Assembly (NCBI GenBank): GCA_009830035.1 | Contig: SZZY01000012.1 | Span: 59,145-123,144, forward strand | DNA: 64,000 bases | Direction of reading: 5' to 3' | Origin: Pantoea sp. Eser | GTDB lineage: Bacteria > Pseudomonadota > Gammaproteobacteria > Enterobacterales > Enterobacteriaceae | Shown: positions 1 through 12,693 of the stretch, piece by piece | Numbering within the stretch: the stretch's first letter is position 1 | Layout: each line of letters begins with the position of its first letter | Position numbers and translations under genes: made by a program | Notes under the pieces: model-generated | What the model saw: only the letters and a program-made list of their open reading frames with translations | Told to the model about the DNA's origin: nothing | Databases searched by the model: none

Positions 1-22
1 CCACAACGTTGAAGGTAACAAC

Positions 23-955
23 ATGATTATCGTAACTGGCGGCGCAGGAATGATTGGCAGCAACATCGTCAAAGCGCTGAACGATCGCGGTCACACCGAC
101 ATTCTGGTGGTGGATAATCTGAAGGATGGCACCAAGTTTGCCAACTTAGTCGACCTCGATATTGTCGATTATATGAATAAAGAAGAGTTCCTCATCAGCG
201 TGATGGCGGGCGATGACCTCGGTCCTGTTGAAGCGGTATTCCATCAGGGTGCCTGCTCTTCCACCACCGAGTGGGATGGCAAGCATATGATGGATAACAA
301 CTATCAGTACTCCAAAGAGCTGCTGCACTTCTGCCTTGAGCGCGAGATCCCGTTCCTGTATGCCTCTTCAGCAGCCACCTATGGCGGCCGCAACGAGAAT
401 TTCATTGAAGAGCGCCAGTATGAGCAGCCGCTGAACGTCTATGGCTACTCGAAGATGCTGTTCGATCACTACGTCCGTCAGATGGTGCCGGAAGCGAACT
501 CGCCGGTGTGTGGTTTCCGCTACTTTAACGTCTACGGCCCGCGTGAAGGCCACAAAGGCAGCATGGCGAGCGTGGCTTTCCATCTCAACACCCAAATCAG
601 CAACGATGAAAATCCAAAACTGTTTGAAGGCAGCGACGGTTTCAAACGCGATTTCATTCACGTGGATGATGTGGCCGCGGTGAACCTGTGGTGCTGGGAG
701 AACGGCGTCTCCGGCATTTATAACTGTGGTACCGGCCGCGCACAATCCTTCCAAGAAGTGGCAGATGCGGTCCTGAAATTCCATGAGAAAGGCCAGATTA
801 AGTACATTCCGTTCCCGGAAAAACTCAAAGGACGCTATCAGGCGTACACCCAGGCCGATCTGACCCGGCTGCGTGCCGCAGGCTATGACAAGCCGTTCAA
901 AACCGTGGCGCAGGGCGTAGATGAATATATGGCCTGGCTAAACCGTAACGCATAA
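23..955 (+). CDS. hldD: ADP-L-glycero-D-manno-heptose-6-epimerase HldD
   Basis: This enzyme performs the last step of ADP-L-glycero-D-manno-heptose synthesis by epimerising C6 of the ADP-heptose, giving the substrate used by WaaC and WaaF. The 310-residue product has the expected full length for the extended SDR family. It shows the N-terminal NAD(P)-binding glycine motif [10 protein letters not shown] (residues 5-14) and the catalytic Tyr140-x3-Lys144 in VYGYSK. An AAGGT ribosome binding site precedes the ATG. It is the first gene of the LPS core run and is followed 17 bases later by waaF, so the genes are probably co-transcribed. The identification is by strong family similarity and gene order. 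Confidence 0.97.
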   Translation: MIIVTGGAGMIGSNIVKALNDRGHTDILVVDNLKDGTKFANLVDLDIVDYMNKEEFLISVMAGDDLGPVEAVFHQGACSSTTEWDGKHMMDNNYQYSKELLHFCLEREIPFLYASSAATYGGRNENFIEERQYEQPLNVYGYSKMLFDHYVRQMVPEANSPVCGFRYFNVYGPREGHKGSMASVAFHLNTQISNDENPKLFEGSDGFKRDFIHVDDVAAVNLWCWENGVSGIYNCGTGRAQSFQEVADAVLKFHEKGQIKYIPFPEKLKGRYQAYTQADLTRLRAAGYDKPFKTVAQGVDEYMAWLNRNA

Positions 956-972
956 AGGAAGCTGCTCCGGCG

Positions 973-2031
973 ATGAAAATTCTGGTAATCGGCCCGTCGT
1001 GGGTCGGCGATATGATGATGTCGCAAAGTCTCTATCGCACGCTCAAGGCCGAGCATCCCGATGCGGTGATTGATGTGATGGCACCGGCTTGGTGTCGTCT
1101 CCTGCTGTCACGCATGCCGGAAGTGAATCAGGCGCTGGCGATGCCGCTTGGCCATGGTGCGCTGGAAATTGGTGAGCGTCGCCGGTTAGGCAAAACGCTG
1201 CGCGCCAGCCACTATGATCGCGCCTATGTGCTACCGAACTCGTTTAAGTCGGCGCTGGTGCCGTTCTTCGCCGGGATCAAACGTCGCGTCGGCTGGCGCG
1301 GTGAAATGCGTTATGGCTTGCTGAACGATCTGCGGGTGCTGGATAAAACGGCTTTTCCAATGATGGTTGAACGCTACGTCGCGCTGGCCTATGACACGCC
1401 GGTCGCGTCGGCGCAGCAGCCGCCGCAACCGCTGCTGTGGCCGAAGCTACAGGTCGAAGAGCAGGAAAAAATTGAAACCGCCGCGCAGTTTCAGCTGTCG
1501 GCGACGCGTTCGATCATCGGTTTTTGTCCCGGCGCCGAATTTGGTCCGGCAAAACGCTGGCCGCACTATCACTACGCTGCGCTGGCGCAGCAGCTGATCG
1601 CGGAAGGATTTCAGATTGTGCTGTTTGGCTCGGCAAAAGATCGGCCAACCGGTGAGGAGATTATCGCCGCACTGCCGGAAGAGGCCCGCGTCCACTGCCG
1701 TAATCTGGCCGGTGAGACTCAGCTGGAGCAGGCAGTGATTCTGCTGGCGCAGTGCCGGGCAGTGGTCAGCAACGACTCCGGCCTGATGCATATCGCCGCC
1801 GCGCTGGACCGTCCGCTGGTCGCGCTCTATGGCCCAAGCAGCCCCGACTTTACCCCACCGCTGGCTCGCCAGGCGCGAGTTATTCGCCTGATTAGCGGCT
1901 ATCACAAAGTGCGCAAAGGCGATACCGAACAGGGCTATCATCAGAGCCTGATCGACATTCAACCCGAGCGCGTGCATCAGACCCTTACCGAATTACTCGA
2001 CGCGCCGCAGGAGGTGCCATGCACGTCCTGA
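973..2031 (+). CDS. waaF: ADP-heptose--LPS heptosyltransferase II WaaF
   Basis: WaaF is a cytoplasmic-face GT9 glycosyltransferase that adds the second heptose to the LPS inner core. The 352-residue protein begins MKILVIGPSWVGDMMMSQSL, typical of WaaF, and carries the C-terminal GT9 nucleotide-sugar motif SNDSGLMHIAAALDRP followed by ALYGPSSP. The gene is intact. Its 3' end overlaps the start of waaC by 13 bases, and the waaC Shine-Dalgarno (GGAGGT) lies inside the waaF coding region, so translation of the two is likely coupled. Confidence 0.97.
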   Translation: MKILVIGPSWVGDMMMSQSLYRTLKAEHPDAVIDVMAPAWCRLLLSRMPEVNQALAMPLGHGALEIGERRRLGKTLRASHYDRAYVLPNSFKSALVPFFAGIKRRVGWRGEMRYGLLNDLRVLDKTAFPMMVERYVALAYDTPVASAQQPPQPLLWPKLQVEEQEKIETAAQFQLSATRSIIGFCPGAEFGPAKRWPHYHYAALAQQLIAEGFQIVLFGSAKDRPTGEEIIAALPEEARVHCRNLAGETQLEQAVILLAQCRAVVSNDSGLMHIAAALDRPLVALYGPSSPDFTPPLARQARVIRLISGYHKVRKGDTEQGYHQSLIDIQPERVHQTLTELLDAPQEVPCTS

Positions 2032-2996
2032 TCGTTAAAACCTCCTCAATGGGCGACGTGCTGCATTCGCTGCCGGCGCTGACCGATGCGATGCACGCCA
2101 TTCCTGGCATCCGTTTTGACTGGGTGGTGGAAGAGAACTTTGCCCAGATCCCCGGCTGGCATCCTGCGGTGGATAAGGTGCTGCCGGTAGCGATTCGCCG
2201 CTGGCGCAAGCACTGGTTTGGCAGTCAGCAGCGTGAAGAGCGCGTGCTGTTTAAGCGCGCGTTACAGTCACGTCAGTACGATATCGTGATTGATGCGCAG
2301 GGGCTGATCAAAAGCGCGGCGCTGGTGACACGATTGTCAAAAGGCGTTAAGCATGGCCAGGATAGCCGCAGTGCGCGTGAACCGTTTGCCAGCTGGTGGT
2401 ATGACGTGCGGCATGAGGTCAGCAAGCAACATCACGCCGTCGAGCGGACGCGCGAGCTGTTTGCCAAAAGTCTCGGCTATGAGAAACCGCACGGCCAGGG
2501 CGATTACACGATTGCCGGACATTTCCTGTATCACCTGCCTGCCGATGCACAGCACTATCTGGTGTTTCTGCACGCCACGACGCGTGACAACAAGCACTGG
2601 CCGGAGTCGCACTGGCGGCAGCTGATTGAACGGGTGCAGCCGAGTGGATTGCGGGTGAAGTTGCCGTGGGGCGCAGAACATGAGCACCAGCGTGCGCAGC
2701 GCCTGGCCGAAGGGTTTGATCATGTTGATGTGCTGCCGAAACTGACGCTGGAGGCGATTGCCCGGCAGCTGGCTGGCGCATGTGCTGTCGTGTCAGTCGA
2801 TACCGGATTAAGCCACCTGACCGCCGCGCTGGATCGCCCTAACCTGATGCTGTATGGACCGACCGACCCTGGCCTGATCGGTGGTTACGGTCAGAATCAA
2901 CAGGCGCTGAGCGCCCTGAATCATAATCTGGCGGAGCTGACTGCCGACGCGGTGGCAGAGAAACTGCAGGCGGTTATTACGGAAAACAGGCCATGA
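2019..2996 (+). CDS. waaC: LPS heptosyltransferase I WaaC
   Basis: WaaC transfers the first L-glycero-D-manno-heptose onto Kdo2-lipid A. The 325-residue GT9 protein has the N-terminal acceptor-side signature MHVLIVKTSSMGDVLHSLPA, the FLHATTRDNKHWPE segment and the donor-binding SVDTGLSHLTAALDRP plus YGPTDPGLIGGYG near the C-terminus. All match full-length WaaC. The start at 2019 has GGAGGT about four bases upstream. It overlaps waaF by 13 bases and the next glycosyltransferase gene by four (ATGA), so the three form one transcription unit. Confidence 0.97.
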   Translation: MHVLIVKTSSMGDVLHSLPALTDAMHAIPGIRFDWVVEENFAQIPGWHPAVDKVLPVAIRRWRKHWFGSQQREERVLFKRALQSRQYDIVIDAQGLIKSAALVTRLSKGVKHGQDSRSAREPFASWWYDVRHEVSKQHHAVERTRELFAKSLGYEKPHGQGDYTIAGHFLYHLPADAQHYLVFLHATTRDNKHWPESHWRQLIERVQPSGLRVKLPWGAEHEHQRAQRLAEGFDHVDVLPKLTLEAIARQLAGACAVVSVDTGLSHLTAALDRPNLMLYGPTDPGLIGGYGQNQQALSALNHNLAELTADAVAEKLQAVITENRP

Positions 2997-4069
2997 ACTA
3001 TGTGTTGATCTACCTGCTGCTGGTGCCGTTTCGCACGCTGATGCGGCTGTTTTACCGGCCGACCGGCCGCAATTTAATCATCCAGACGGCAAAAATCGGT
3101 GATTTCATTAATATCACCCCGATGCTGCGCGCGCTGGGTCAGTCCGAATTGCTGATCAGTAAGGCGGTAGAGCCACTGGTGCGCCATGATGATACCGTCA
3201 GCCGCTATTCTCTGATTGAAGAGGCGAAGCGCAGCTTCTTTGCCAAGCTTAAACTGGCGTTCACCCTGATGAACCGCTACGACAATGTTTATCTGGTTCA
3301 GCCAAACAGTGTAAACCTGTTCTTTGCATCGCTGTGTAACGCACCGAACAAACAGTTTCTGCGCACCTATGTACGTAAGTCCTATCATGCGATGTTCTAT
3401 CGCAGCGCCAGCGGCATTGTAGATCATGCTAAAACCGATTTAACCCTCGACAGCTACCTGAAACTGATCAACCGAGAATACCGTTATACCGATTTTCCTA
3501 AGCATGCCACCTCACCGCTGTGGCAGCCGCCCGTGCCGCCTTCTGCGCTGCTGGCTCCGCGTGAAGGCATTAAAATCGGGATCAGTATTTCAGCCGGCAA
3601 CCGGGCGAAAACCATTCCCGCCAGCGTCTGGCAGCAGTTGATGGAAGCGCTGGCCAACCTGCCCTGCACCTTTTATGTGTTCGGTCCGCCCGCTGAGCAA
3701 CCGTGGCTGGATGAACTGCTGAGCTTAACCGGCCCGAAAGAAAATATCCTCAGCCTGATTGGTGAGCTAAAACTAGAAGAGGTGCCGTGGGCCATCTCGC
3801 ATATGGATTTCTATATCTCATCTGACTCCGGCAATGCCTATATTGCCGATGCGCAGCAGGTACCAGTGATCATGCTTTATGGCCCCTGTGAAGTCAGGGA
3901 ACAGCGTCCGGTCAACAACGTGCTGTTTATCGGGCCCGATAATGTTGCTGCGTCGACATTCGTTTTTGCCACGCGTTTTCGCTTTGATCAGCCCGCTGAA
4001 AAATTATTTGGGCTGGATCACGATAAACTGACTAGAATACAAGCGTTTATTACTCATAACCTGGAATAG
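2993..4069 (+). CDS. GT9-family LPS core heptosyltransferase-like protein
   Basis: A 358-residue protein of the glycosyltransferase 9 (heptosyltransferase) superfamily. It has an N-terminal hydrophobic stretch (about residues 3-18), an AKIGDFINITPMLRAL motif resembling the acceptor-side motif of WaaC/WaaF/WaaQ, and a C-terminal ISSDSGNAYIADAQQVPVI segment followed by LYGPCE that matches the GT9 donor site. It starts with an ATGA overlap on the waaC stop, so it belongs to the core operon. The sugar and linkage cannot be read from sequence. By position and family it is likely an outer-core heptose or related transferase. It is not waaL: there is no multi-pass membrane topology, and no ligase gene is seen in this cluster. 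Confidence 0.85.
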   Translation: MNYVLIYLLLVPFRTLMRLFYRPTGRNLIIQTAKIGDFINITPMLRALGQSELLISKAVEPLVRHDDTVSRYSLIEEAKRSFFAKLKLAFTLMNRYDNVYLVQPNSVNLFFASLCNAPNKQFLRTYVRKSYHAMFYRSASGIVDHAKTDLTLDSYLKLINREYRYTDFPKHATSPLWQPPVPPSALLAPREGIKIGISISAGNRAKTIPASVWQQLMEALANLPCTFYVFGPPAEQPWLDELLSLTGPKENILSLIGELKLEEVPWAISHMDFYISSDSGNAYIADAQQVPVIMLYGPCEVREQRPVNNVLFIGPDNVAASTFVFATRFRFDQPAEKLFGLDHDKLTRIQAFITHNLE

Positions 4070-4078
4070 TGAAGCGTA

Positions 4079-5073
4079 ATGGCAATTACCCCTGTTGCTG
4101 ATGCTGTTCAGCAAAGTAAGCTCCTGGTCAACACGCTCCCTGATACGTATGCAAATCCTGTGCACGTTGCCTTTGGCATCAACCACGCCTATGCGCGTGG
4201 TCTGGGATTACGTTATTTTCACTACTCAGCCATCATCCTGATACCGCTTTTCACGCCCATATTTTTTCAGACTCGTTAAGCGAACAGGATGTCGAAAAAT
4301 TACGCTCGCTGGCAGCCGGTCATCGGCTGGCGATTACGCTGCACATTTTTAATAGTGACTGGGTCGATCAGCTGCCGGCGGTCGGACACTATCCAAAAAG
4401 CATCCATTATCGTTTTCTAATCCCTGAAACCGTGGCGCGCTTCAGCGATCGGGTGATCTATATCGACGCCGATACGCTGGTGGTGGTGGGCGACTATTCG
4501 CCGCTATTCACCCTGGATATTGCCGATTACACGCTGTGTGCCTGTAACGATACGCCGCGGGCGCGTCAGAATCAGTGTCCGAAGCTCGGCCTTAAGGGCA
4601 ATAACTACTTCAACTCCGGCTTTATGCTGATCAACATTCCACGCTGGATGGCGCGTCAGACCACGGCCCGCATCACCGAGGTACTCGTCTCCCGCGGGGC
4701 GGAGTTTGGTTTTCCCGATCAGGATGTATTGAACATTGTGCTGGAAGATGAGATGCTGATCCTGCCGGAGCGTTACAACCACATTTACGACATCATCGCG
4801 AATAAGGTGTGGCACCGCTTCCAGGTTCCGGACGATACCGTGATGATTCACTACACCGGTAAATGCAAACCCAGGCATGCGTGGGGCGGCAGCGACCTCT
4901 CACTGCTCTATTACGACTATTATCAGCGATCGCCGTGGGCCGCCCAGTCGCTGGATTTACCGCAGCATTATAAAGAGATGAAGCGCTTCGCCCGGATCAA
5001 GTGGCATCAGAAGCAGTACGCGGAAAGCGTCAGCTGGATGATGAACTACGTCCGGCACAAGTTTTTCGGTTAG
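4079..5073 (+). pseudogene. frameshifted GT8 LPS outer-core glycosyltransferase
   Basis: This is a family 8 glycosyltransferase of the WaaO/WaaJ (RfaI/RfaJ) type that would add a glucose or galactose to the outer core from a UDP-sugar. The first part (from 4079) contains HVAFGINHAYARGLG, the usual N-terminal GT8 motif. A one-base deletion near 4205 then moves the frame and the first reading frame stops at 4279. The rest continues in the other frame, with SLLSHHPDTAFHAHIFSD directly after the break. It has the metal-binding DxD in VIYIDADTLVV and the C-terminal IHYTGKCKPRHAW motif. Restoring one base gives about 331 residues, the normal family length. A single lesion could be an assembly error, but the next gene is also broken several times, which favours true inactivation. 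Confidence 0.85.
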
Positions 5074-5357
5074 CGCGGTGCGGAGATTTTTTGATACCGG
5101 TTGTGTCATCTGATGTAACTGTGGCGGCCGACCGGCGCGCCGGGCTTTTGCTATTCCGCGTTGCAGGCATCTCCCTTCAGCGAAAAAGGGACCCTGCGTG
5201 CGTTTTTGTTAACAATTCCGGTGATTTACTTCAGCATGGGCGAGAGTCAGTTTTATAATCGTCAGTCACCCTATTTTATTTTGCTGGCCTGGACCTAGTT
5301 TATGATGATGAGGCAAACCCCTTTCGCGTTTCACTCTGCACAGGTGCAAACGTTGTC
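5074..5357. other. intergenic region between broken glycosyltransferase genes
   Basis: This stretch of about 284 bases shows no convincing coding sequence. A short open frame (5001-5258) has no recognisable domain and overlaps the real GT8 frame. I see no clear terminator or promoter here. It may be the remains of a longer spacer or a lost core gene. Confidence 0.4.
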
Positions 5358-6353
5358 ATGAGTGCTCTTCCCCTGTTGAGTATCATTACGCCTATGTACA
5401 ACGCGGGCAGCATGTTTGATGAATTCATGCAGTCGCTGCTGGCGCAAACGCTGACGTCCCTGGAGATCATCATTGTCGATGACGGCTCAACCGACGGTTC
5501 AGGTGAGCGCGCCGACTATTACGCCCAACATCATTCCTACGTTCGGGTCATTCATCAGGGAAACGGCGGTGTCTCACGCGCCCGTAATGCCGGCCTGACG
5601 GTCGCGCAGGGGAAATATGTCACCTTTCCCGATGCCGATGACACCATGCAACCGGAGATGTACCAGACGCTGGTCACGCTGGCGGAACAGGACGATCTGG
5701 ATGCGACGCAGTGCAATGCCTAATGGTATTTCAAACATAGCCAGCGGGTGAAGCCGCTGATTCCGCTGGACCGCCTGCGCAGTACCGGCGTGTTGAGCGG
5801 TCCCGACTGGCTGAATACTGCGTTAAAAACCCACCGCTACATGCATGTGGTCTGGCTGGGGATTTACCGTCATGCGCTGATTGAACAGCATCAGTTGCTG
5901 TTTGAGCCGGGGCTGAACAACCAGGACATTCCGTGGACCACCGAATTCATGTTGCTGGCGAAACGCGTGCGTTATACCGATGCGGTACTGTACCGCTACT
6001 ACATGCATGATCATGCATGATGCCTCGATCAGCAACCGCAAACGCACCGGCCAGCGTAATGTCGAATACCAGCGTCACTATCTGAAGATTGCCGGTATGC
6101 TGGAAGCGCTGAATCGCCGCTGCCGCGGCAAGGAAAAATCTATCCGTCGTTCCATTATCAGGTGACGCACGAGGCGCTCAGCGTCTGTCATAGCGTACGT
6201 CGTGAGCCGGATAGTGACGCGCGCGCCGGGCGCATTGCCGATCTGTTTGCCAGCCAGACGCATCGGCGAATGTTACGCAACGCCCGCGGGATTAAGCAGT
6301 GGTATCAGCTGCTGCTGTGGCTGAGTCGTCTCTATCGCTGGCGTTACAAATAA
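5358..6353 (+). pseudogene. degenerate GT2 LPS glycosyltransferase
   Basis: Remains of a family 2 (GT-A fold) glycosyltransferase. The N-terminal domain is clear: LSIITPMYNAG, IIIVDDGSTDGSG, and the DADD metal site in YVTFPDADDTMQPEMYQ. A TAA at 5721-5723 interrupts it in frame, and the same frame continues with WYFKHSQRV up to 6020. There a short ATGCATGATC direct repeat shifts the frame. The third part (SISNRKRTGQRNVEYQRHY) runs to about 6130, where another indel moves the reading to the final segment ending RLYRWRYK at 6353. With one nonsense codon and at least two indels this is a genuine pseudogene. Position suggests it once added an outer-core sugar. Confidence 0.88.
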
Positions 6354-6427
6354 CCCTTGAGGCTGGCTTTATCCTAAAAAAGGGTTTGCCCTACAATCGG
6401 TTCACTAAAATTTGAGAACAATTGTTT

Positions 6428-7504
6428 ATGGCCAGTCCGATTCCAGCAAACGTCTCTCCGCAAAATATATTGCTTATCAAGCTGCGCCATCATGGCGACA
6501 TGCTGCTGACGACGCCGGCGATCAACGCCCTTCGCCAGCGTTATCCGCAGGCCAGTATCGACGTGTTGCTCTATAAGGAAACGCGTCCGATGCTGGAAGC
6601 GCATCCGGATATCCACCATCTACACGTGATTGACCGTAAGTGGAAGCAGCAAGGCGGCTGGCGCAAGCTGGGCCATGAGTATGCCTTGATTCGCGCGGTG
6701 CGGGGTTGTCATTACGACCTAGTGATTAATCTGGCCGATCAATGGCGTGCTGCCCTGATTACCCTGCTCTCCGCCGCGCCGATACGCATCGGCTTCGCGT
6801 TTAAAAAGCGCGACAACCTGCTCTGGCGGCTGTGCCATAACCAGCTGGTCCCGACCCTCAATCACAGCAAGCTGCATACCGCGGAGGAGAATATGTCCGC
6901 GCTGGCCCCGCTCGGCATCAGCAGCGAGGGCGCGCGGGTTTCGATGCACTACAGTGAAGTCGATCGGCAAAGCGTGCTCGCCAAGCTGGCAGAGAAGCAG
7001 ATCACCTCGCCTTTTATCGTGGTGCAGCCGACCTCCCGCTGGGGCTTTAAATGCTGGGAAGAGGAGAGCGTTGCCGCCACCATCGACCAGCTGGCGCAGC
7101 CAGAACGTCCGGTGCTGCTGACCGCCGGGCCGGATAAACACGAACTGGCGATGATCGAGCGCATTCAGGCCCTGTGCACCTCGCCGTATGTGGTGTCGCT
7201 GGCAGGCCAGTTCACACTGCCGCAGCTGGCGGCGCTGATTGATCATGCCCGACTGTTTATTGGTGTCGACTCCGCCCCGATGCATATGGCGGCCGCGCTG
7301 AACACGCCCTGTATTGCGCTGTTTGGCCCGACCAAGCTGCAGCACTGGCGGCCGTGGGGCGACAATAATCACGTCATCTGGGCGGGCGATTATGGTCCGC
7401 TGCCTTCACCGGATTCGATTGATACCAAAACTGACCAGCGTTATCTGTCGGCTATCCCGGTTAAGGATGTGGTCGCGGCGGCAAGGAGCTATCTGAATGA
7501 GTAA
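6428..7504 (+). CDS. waaQ: LPS core heptosyltransferase III WaaQ
   Basis: WaaQ adds the branch heptose (HepIII) to HepII of the inner core. The product (358 residues from the ATG at 6428) has the GT9 N-terminal motif LIKLRHHGDMLLTTPAINAL and the C-terminal GVDSAPMHMAAALNTPCIALFGP, both typical of WaaQ. A TTG two codons upstream (6422) is a possible but less likely start. A GAG-type ribosome site lies about ten bases before the ATG. The gene overlaps wabG by eight bases, so they are translated together. It begins a second part of the core cluster after the broken GT genes and may have its own promoter in the spacer 6354-6427. Confidence 0.93.
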   Translation: MASPIPANVSPQNILLIKLRHHGDMLLTTPAINALRQRYPQASIDVLLYKETRPMLEAHPDIHHLHVIDRKWKQQGGWRKLGHEYALIRAVRGCHYDLVINLADQWRAALITLLSAAPIRIGFAFKKRDNLLWRLCHNQLVPTLNHSKLHTAEENMSALAPLGISSEGARVSMHYSEVDRQSVLAKLAEKQITSPFIVVQPTSRWGFKCWEEESVAATIDQLAQPERPVLLTAGPDKHELAMIERIQALCTSPYVVSLAGQFTLPQLAALIDHARLFIGVDSAPMHMAAALNTPCIALFGPTKLQHWRPWGDNNHVIWAGDYGPLPSPDSIDTKTDQRYLSAIPVKDVVAAARSYLNE

Positions 7505-8630
7505 GTTACGGCTGGCGATTGTCCGGCAGAAATACCGGCCTGATGGCGGTGCCGAGCGTTTTATCTCGCGTGCGCTGGAAGCGCTGGGCAGCGAACAGCT
7601 GGATCTCAACATCATCACCCGCAGCTGGCAGGGCACGCCGAATCCTGACTGGCACCTGCATATCTGTAACCCACCCAAACTCGGGCGGGTCTCTCGCGAA
7701 CGTGGATTTGCCCGTGCGGCCCGCACGTGCTGGGAACAGGAAAAATTCGACATTGTGCAAAGCCATGAGCGCATCGCCGGTTGTGATATTTTTCGTGCCG
7801 GCGATGGTGTCCACCGCGTCTGGCTGGAGCAGCGTGCGCGTATCGTTTCGCCATGGCAGCGCCTGAGCGCCAGCCTCAGCTTTTACCATCGCTATGTACT
7901 GCGGGCGGAAGCGGAGATGTTCAATTCGCCCGCGCTGAAAGCAGTAATTTGTAATTCTGAGATGGTAAAACGCGACATCCTGCGCTGCTTCTCACTCGGT
8001 GCCGAGAAAATCCACGTCATCCATAACGCCATCGACGGCAGCCGTTTTCAGCCCGCCACCGACGCCACCCGTCACGCGACCCGTCAGCAGTTATCGCTGC
8101 CCGATAGCGCGACCGTGCTGATCTATGTTGGCTCCGGTTTTGAACGCAAAGGGCTGAAAGCGGCGATTGAAGCGCTGGCCGGCAGTGATCGCGACCTGAT
8201 TGTGGTCGGTCAGGATAAACAGCTGCAGCGCTATCAGCAGCTGGCGAATCAGCTCAACTGTCTGGATCGGCTGCGATTTGTCGGCGTACAGCAGGACGTA
8301 CAGCCGTTCTATCATGCGGCCGATGGTTTACTGCTGCCCACTCTGTACGATCCTTTCCCGAATGTGGTGCTGGAGGCGATGGCCTGTGGATTGCCGGTGA
8401 TTACCAGCACTGGCTGTGGCGGCGCGGAATTTATTACTGCCGGTCAGGAAGGTTTCGTCTGTGATGCGCTGGATATCAATGGACTGAATCAGGCGATTCA
8501 GGCGATACCGTCGCTTTCAGTCGACTCACGCATGGGTGAAGCGGCACGGCGCAGAATTGAACCTTATGGGCCGCAGCGACTGGCCAACTCGCTGACTTCG
8601 CTGTATCAACAGGTGCTGGGAAGCAACTGA
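7497..8630 (+). CDS. wabG: GT4 LPS core glycosyltransferase WabG
   Basis: A 377-residue GT-B fold, GT4-family glycosyltransferase. It has the N-terminal VRQKYRPDGGAERF, the central VIHNAIDGSRF and YVGSGFERKGL motifs, and the C-terminal donor-site FPNVVLEAMACGLPVITS with GAEF. WabG proteins of Klebsiella and Erwinia-type cores transfer a uronic acid residue to HepII. The waaQ-wabG-waaA-waaE order supports this call against the waaG/rfaG alternative of E. coli-type cores, which is the main other possibility. The ATG overlaps the waaQ stop. Intact. Confidence 0.87.
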   Translation: MSKLRLAIVRQKYRPDGGAERFISRALEALGSEQLDLNIITRSWQGTPNPDWHLHICNPPKLGRVSRERGFARAARTCWEQEKFDIVQSHERIAGCDIFRAGDGVHRVWLEQRARIVSPWQRLSASLSFYHRYVLRAEAEMFNSPALKAVICNSEMVKRDILRCFSLGAEKIHVIHNAIDGSRFQPATDATRHATRQQLSLPDSATVLIYVGSGFERKGLKAAIEALAGSDRDLIVVGQDKQLQRYQQLANQLNCLDRLRFVGVQQDVQPFYHAADGLLLPTLYDPFPNVVLEAMACGLPVITSTGCGGAEFITAGQEGFVCDALDINGLNQAIQAIPSLSVDSRMGEAARRRIEPYGPQRLANSLTSLYQQVLGSN

Positions 8631-8722
8631 CAATGTGGGATGAGTGGATGCAGGGTTTCTGATAACATGCCGCCATCTGACTTTAACCTGGTTTTAGACG
8701 CGAACGTGTCGTAACGGTAATT

Positions 8723-9996
8723 ATGACGACCATTTACACCGCATTGCTCTATCTTATTCAGCCACTGATTTGGCTGCGCCTGTGGCTGCGAGGTCGTAAA
8801 GCGCCGGCCTACCGCAAACGCTGGGCAGAGCGCTATGGCTATTGTGTCGGCAAAGTTAAGCCAGACGGTATTGTGTTGCACTCGGTGTCAGTCGGCGAAA
8901 CGCTGGCGGCGATCCCGTTGGTGCGTGCGTTACGTCATAGTTATCCTACCCTGCCGATTACCGTCACCACCATGACGCCAACCGGTTCAGAGCGGGCGCA
9001 GTCGGCGTTCGGCAAAGATGTGCATCACGTTTATCTGCCTTATGACCTGCCAAGCTCGATTAATCGTTTCCTTGATACGGTCAACCCACGGCTGGTGATC
9101 ATCATGGAAACCGAGCTGTGGCCCAACATCATCCGCATTCTGCATCAGCGCAATATTCCGCTGGTGATCGCCAACGCCCGTCTTTCGGCGCGTTCGGCGA
9201 AAGGCTACCGCAAGCTGGGCAAATTCATGCGCCAGCTGCTGCAGAGCATCACGCTGATTGCAGCGCAGAATAGCGAAGATGGTGACCGGTTCCTTAAGCT
9301 GGGCCTGAAGCGCTCGCAGCTGGCGATCACCGGCAGCCTGAAATTTGATATCTCGGTGACGCCAGAACTGGCGGCCAGAGCCGTCTCGCTGCGCCGTCAG
9401 TGGGCGCCGCGTCGTCCGGTGTGGATCGCCACCAGCACCCATGAAGGCGAAGAGGCGATCGTGCTCGATGCGCATCGCCGGCTGCTGCAATCATTCCCGG
9501 ATTTACTGCTGATTCTGGTTCCTCGCCATCCCGAACGCTTCAACGATGCGCGCGAACTGACCCAGCAGCGTAACTTCAGCTTTATCCTGCGCAGCAGCGG
9601 TGAGATCCCCTCTGGCTCGACCCAGGTGGTGATTGGTGACTCGATGGGCGAACTGATGCTGCTGTACGGCATTGCCGATCTGGCATTTGTCGGTGGCAGC
9701 CTAGTTGAACGGGGCGGCCATAACCCACTGGAGCCTGCCGCGCATGCGATTCCGGTTCTGATGGGGCCGCACACCTGGAACTTTAAAGATATCTTCAGCA
9801 AACTGCAGCAAGGCCAGGGGCTGATTACCGTTACCGACGTGATTTCGCTGGAAAAAGAGGTTACCAACCTGCTGCAGGATGATGACTATCGCCGCTATTA
9901 CGGACGCCACGCGGTGGACGTGCTGCACCAGAACAAGGGCGCGCTGCAACGTCTGCTGCAGTTACTCGAACCCCATTTACCGCCGCGAGCCTACTG

Positions 9997-9997
<1 letters not shown>
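8723..9997 (+). CDS. waaA: 3-deoxy-D-manno-octulosonic acid transferase WaaA
   Basis: WaaA (KdtA) transfers two Kdo residues from CMP-Kdo to lipid IVA and is essential in most enterobacteria. The 424-residue protein has an N-terminal membrane anchor ([16 protein letters not shown]), the [17 protein letters not shown] acceptor-site motif and the C-terminal [21 protein letters not shown]-Kdo motif typical of GT30. It is full length and intact. Its TGA stop overlaps the ATG of waaE by one base (TGATG). Confidence 0.97.
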
Positions 9998-12055
<2,058 letters not shown>

Positions 12056-12082
12056 AACCTCTCCTCAGCGGATTGCACAAAC

Positions 12083-12109
12083 AAAAAACCCGGCCGGAGC
12101 CGGGTTTTT
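12083..12109 (-). terminator. rho-independent terminator after rpmG
   Basis: A GC-rich hairpin with arms CCCGGC and GCCGGG, flanked by an A-run on one side and a T-run on the other, lies between rpmG and mutM. The A/T flanks allow function in both directions. By position it ends the rpmB-rpmG transcript or attenuates read-through into mutM. Confidence 0.85.
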
Positions 12110-12124
12110 AGCAGAACACTAAAA

Positions 12125-12571
<447 letters not shown>

Positions 12572-12693
12572 TCAGCTCGAGCTTTAAAAATTAGGTTTTG
12601 GCCGCCTCGTCAGGCTTGCAGCCCGCCAAGCGAGTTCCATGGAACCCGCTAAGCTGGCCTAACCGCCAAACCCGGGATTCTCAAAGGTGGCGT

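Noticed and set aside
5001..5258. An 85-codon frame after the GT8 gene
   Set aside because: It begins inside the GT8 frame and has no domain; likely chance.
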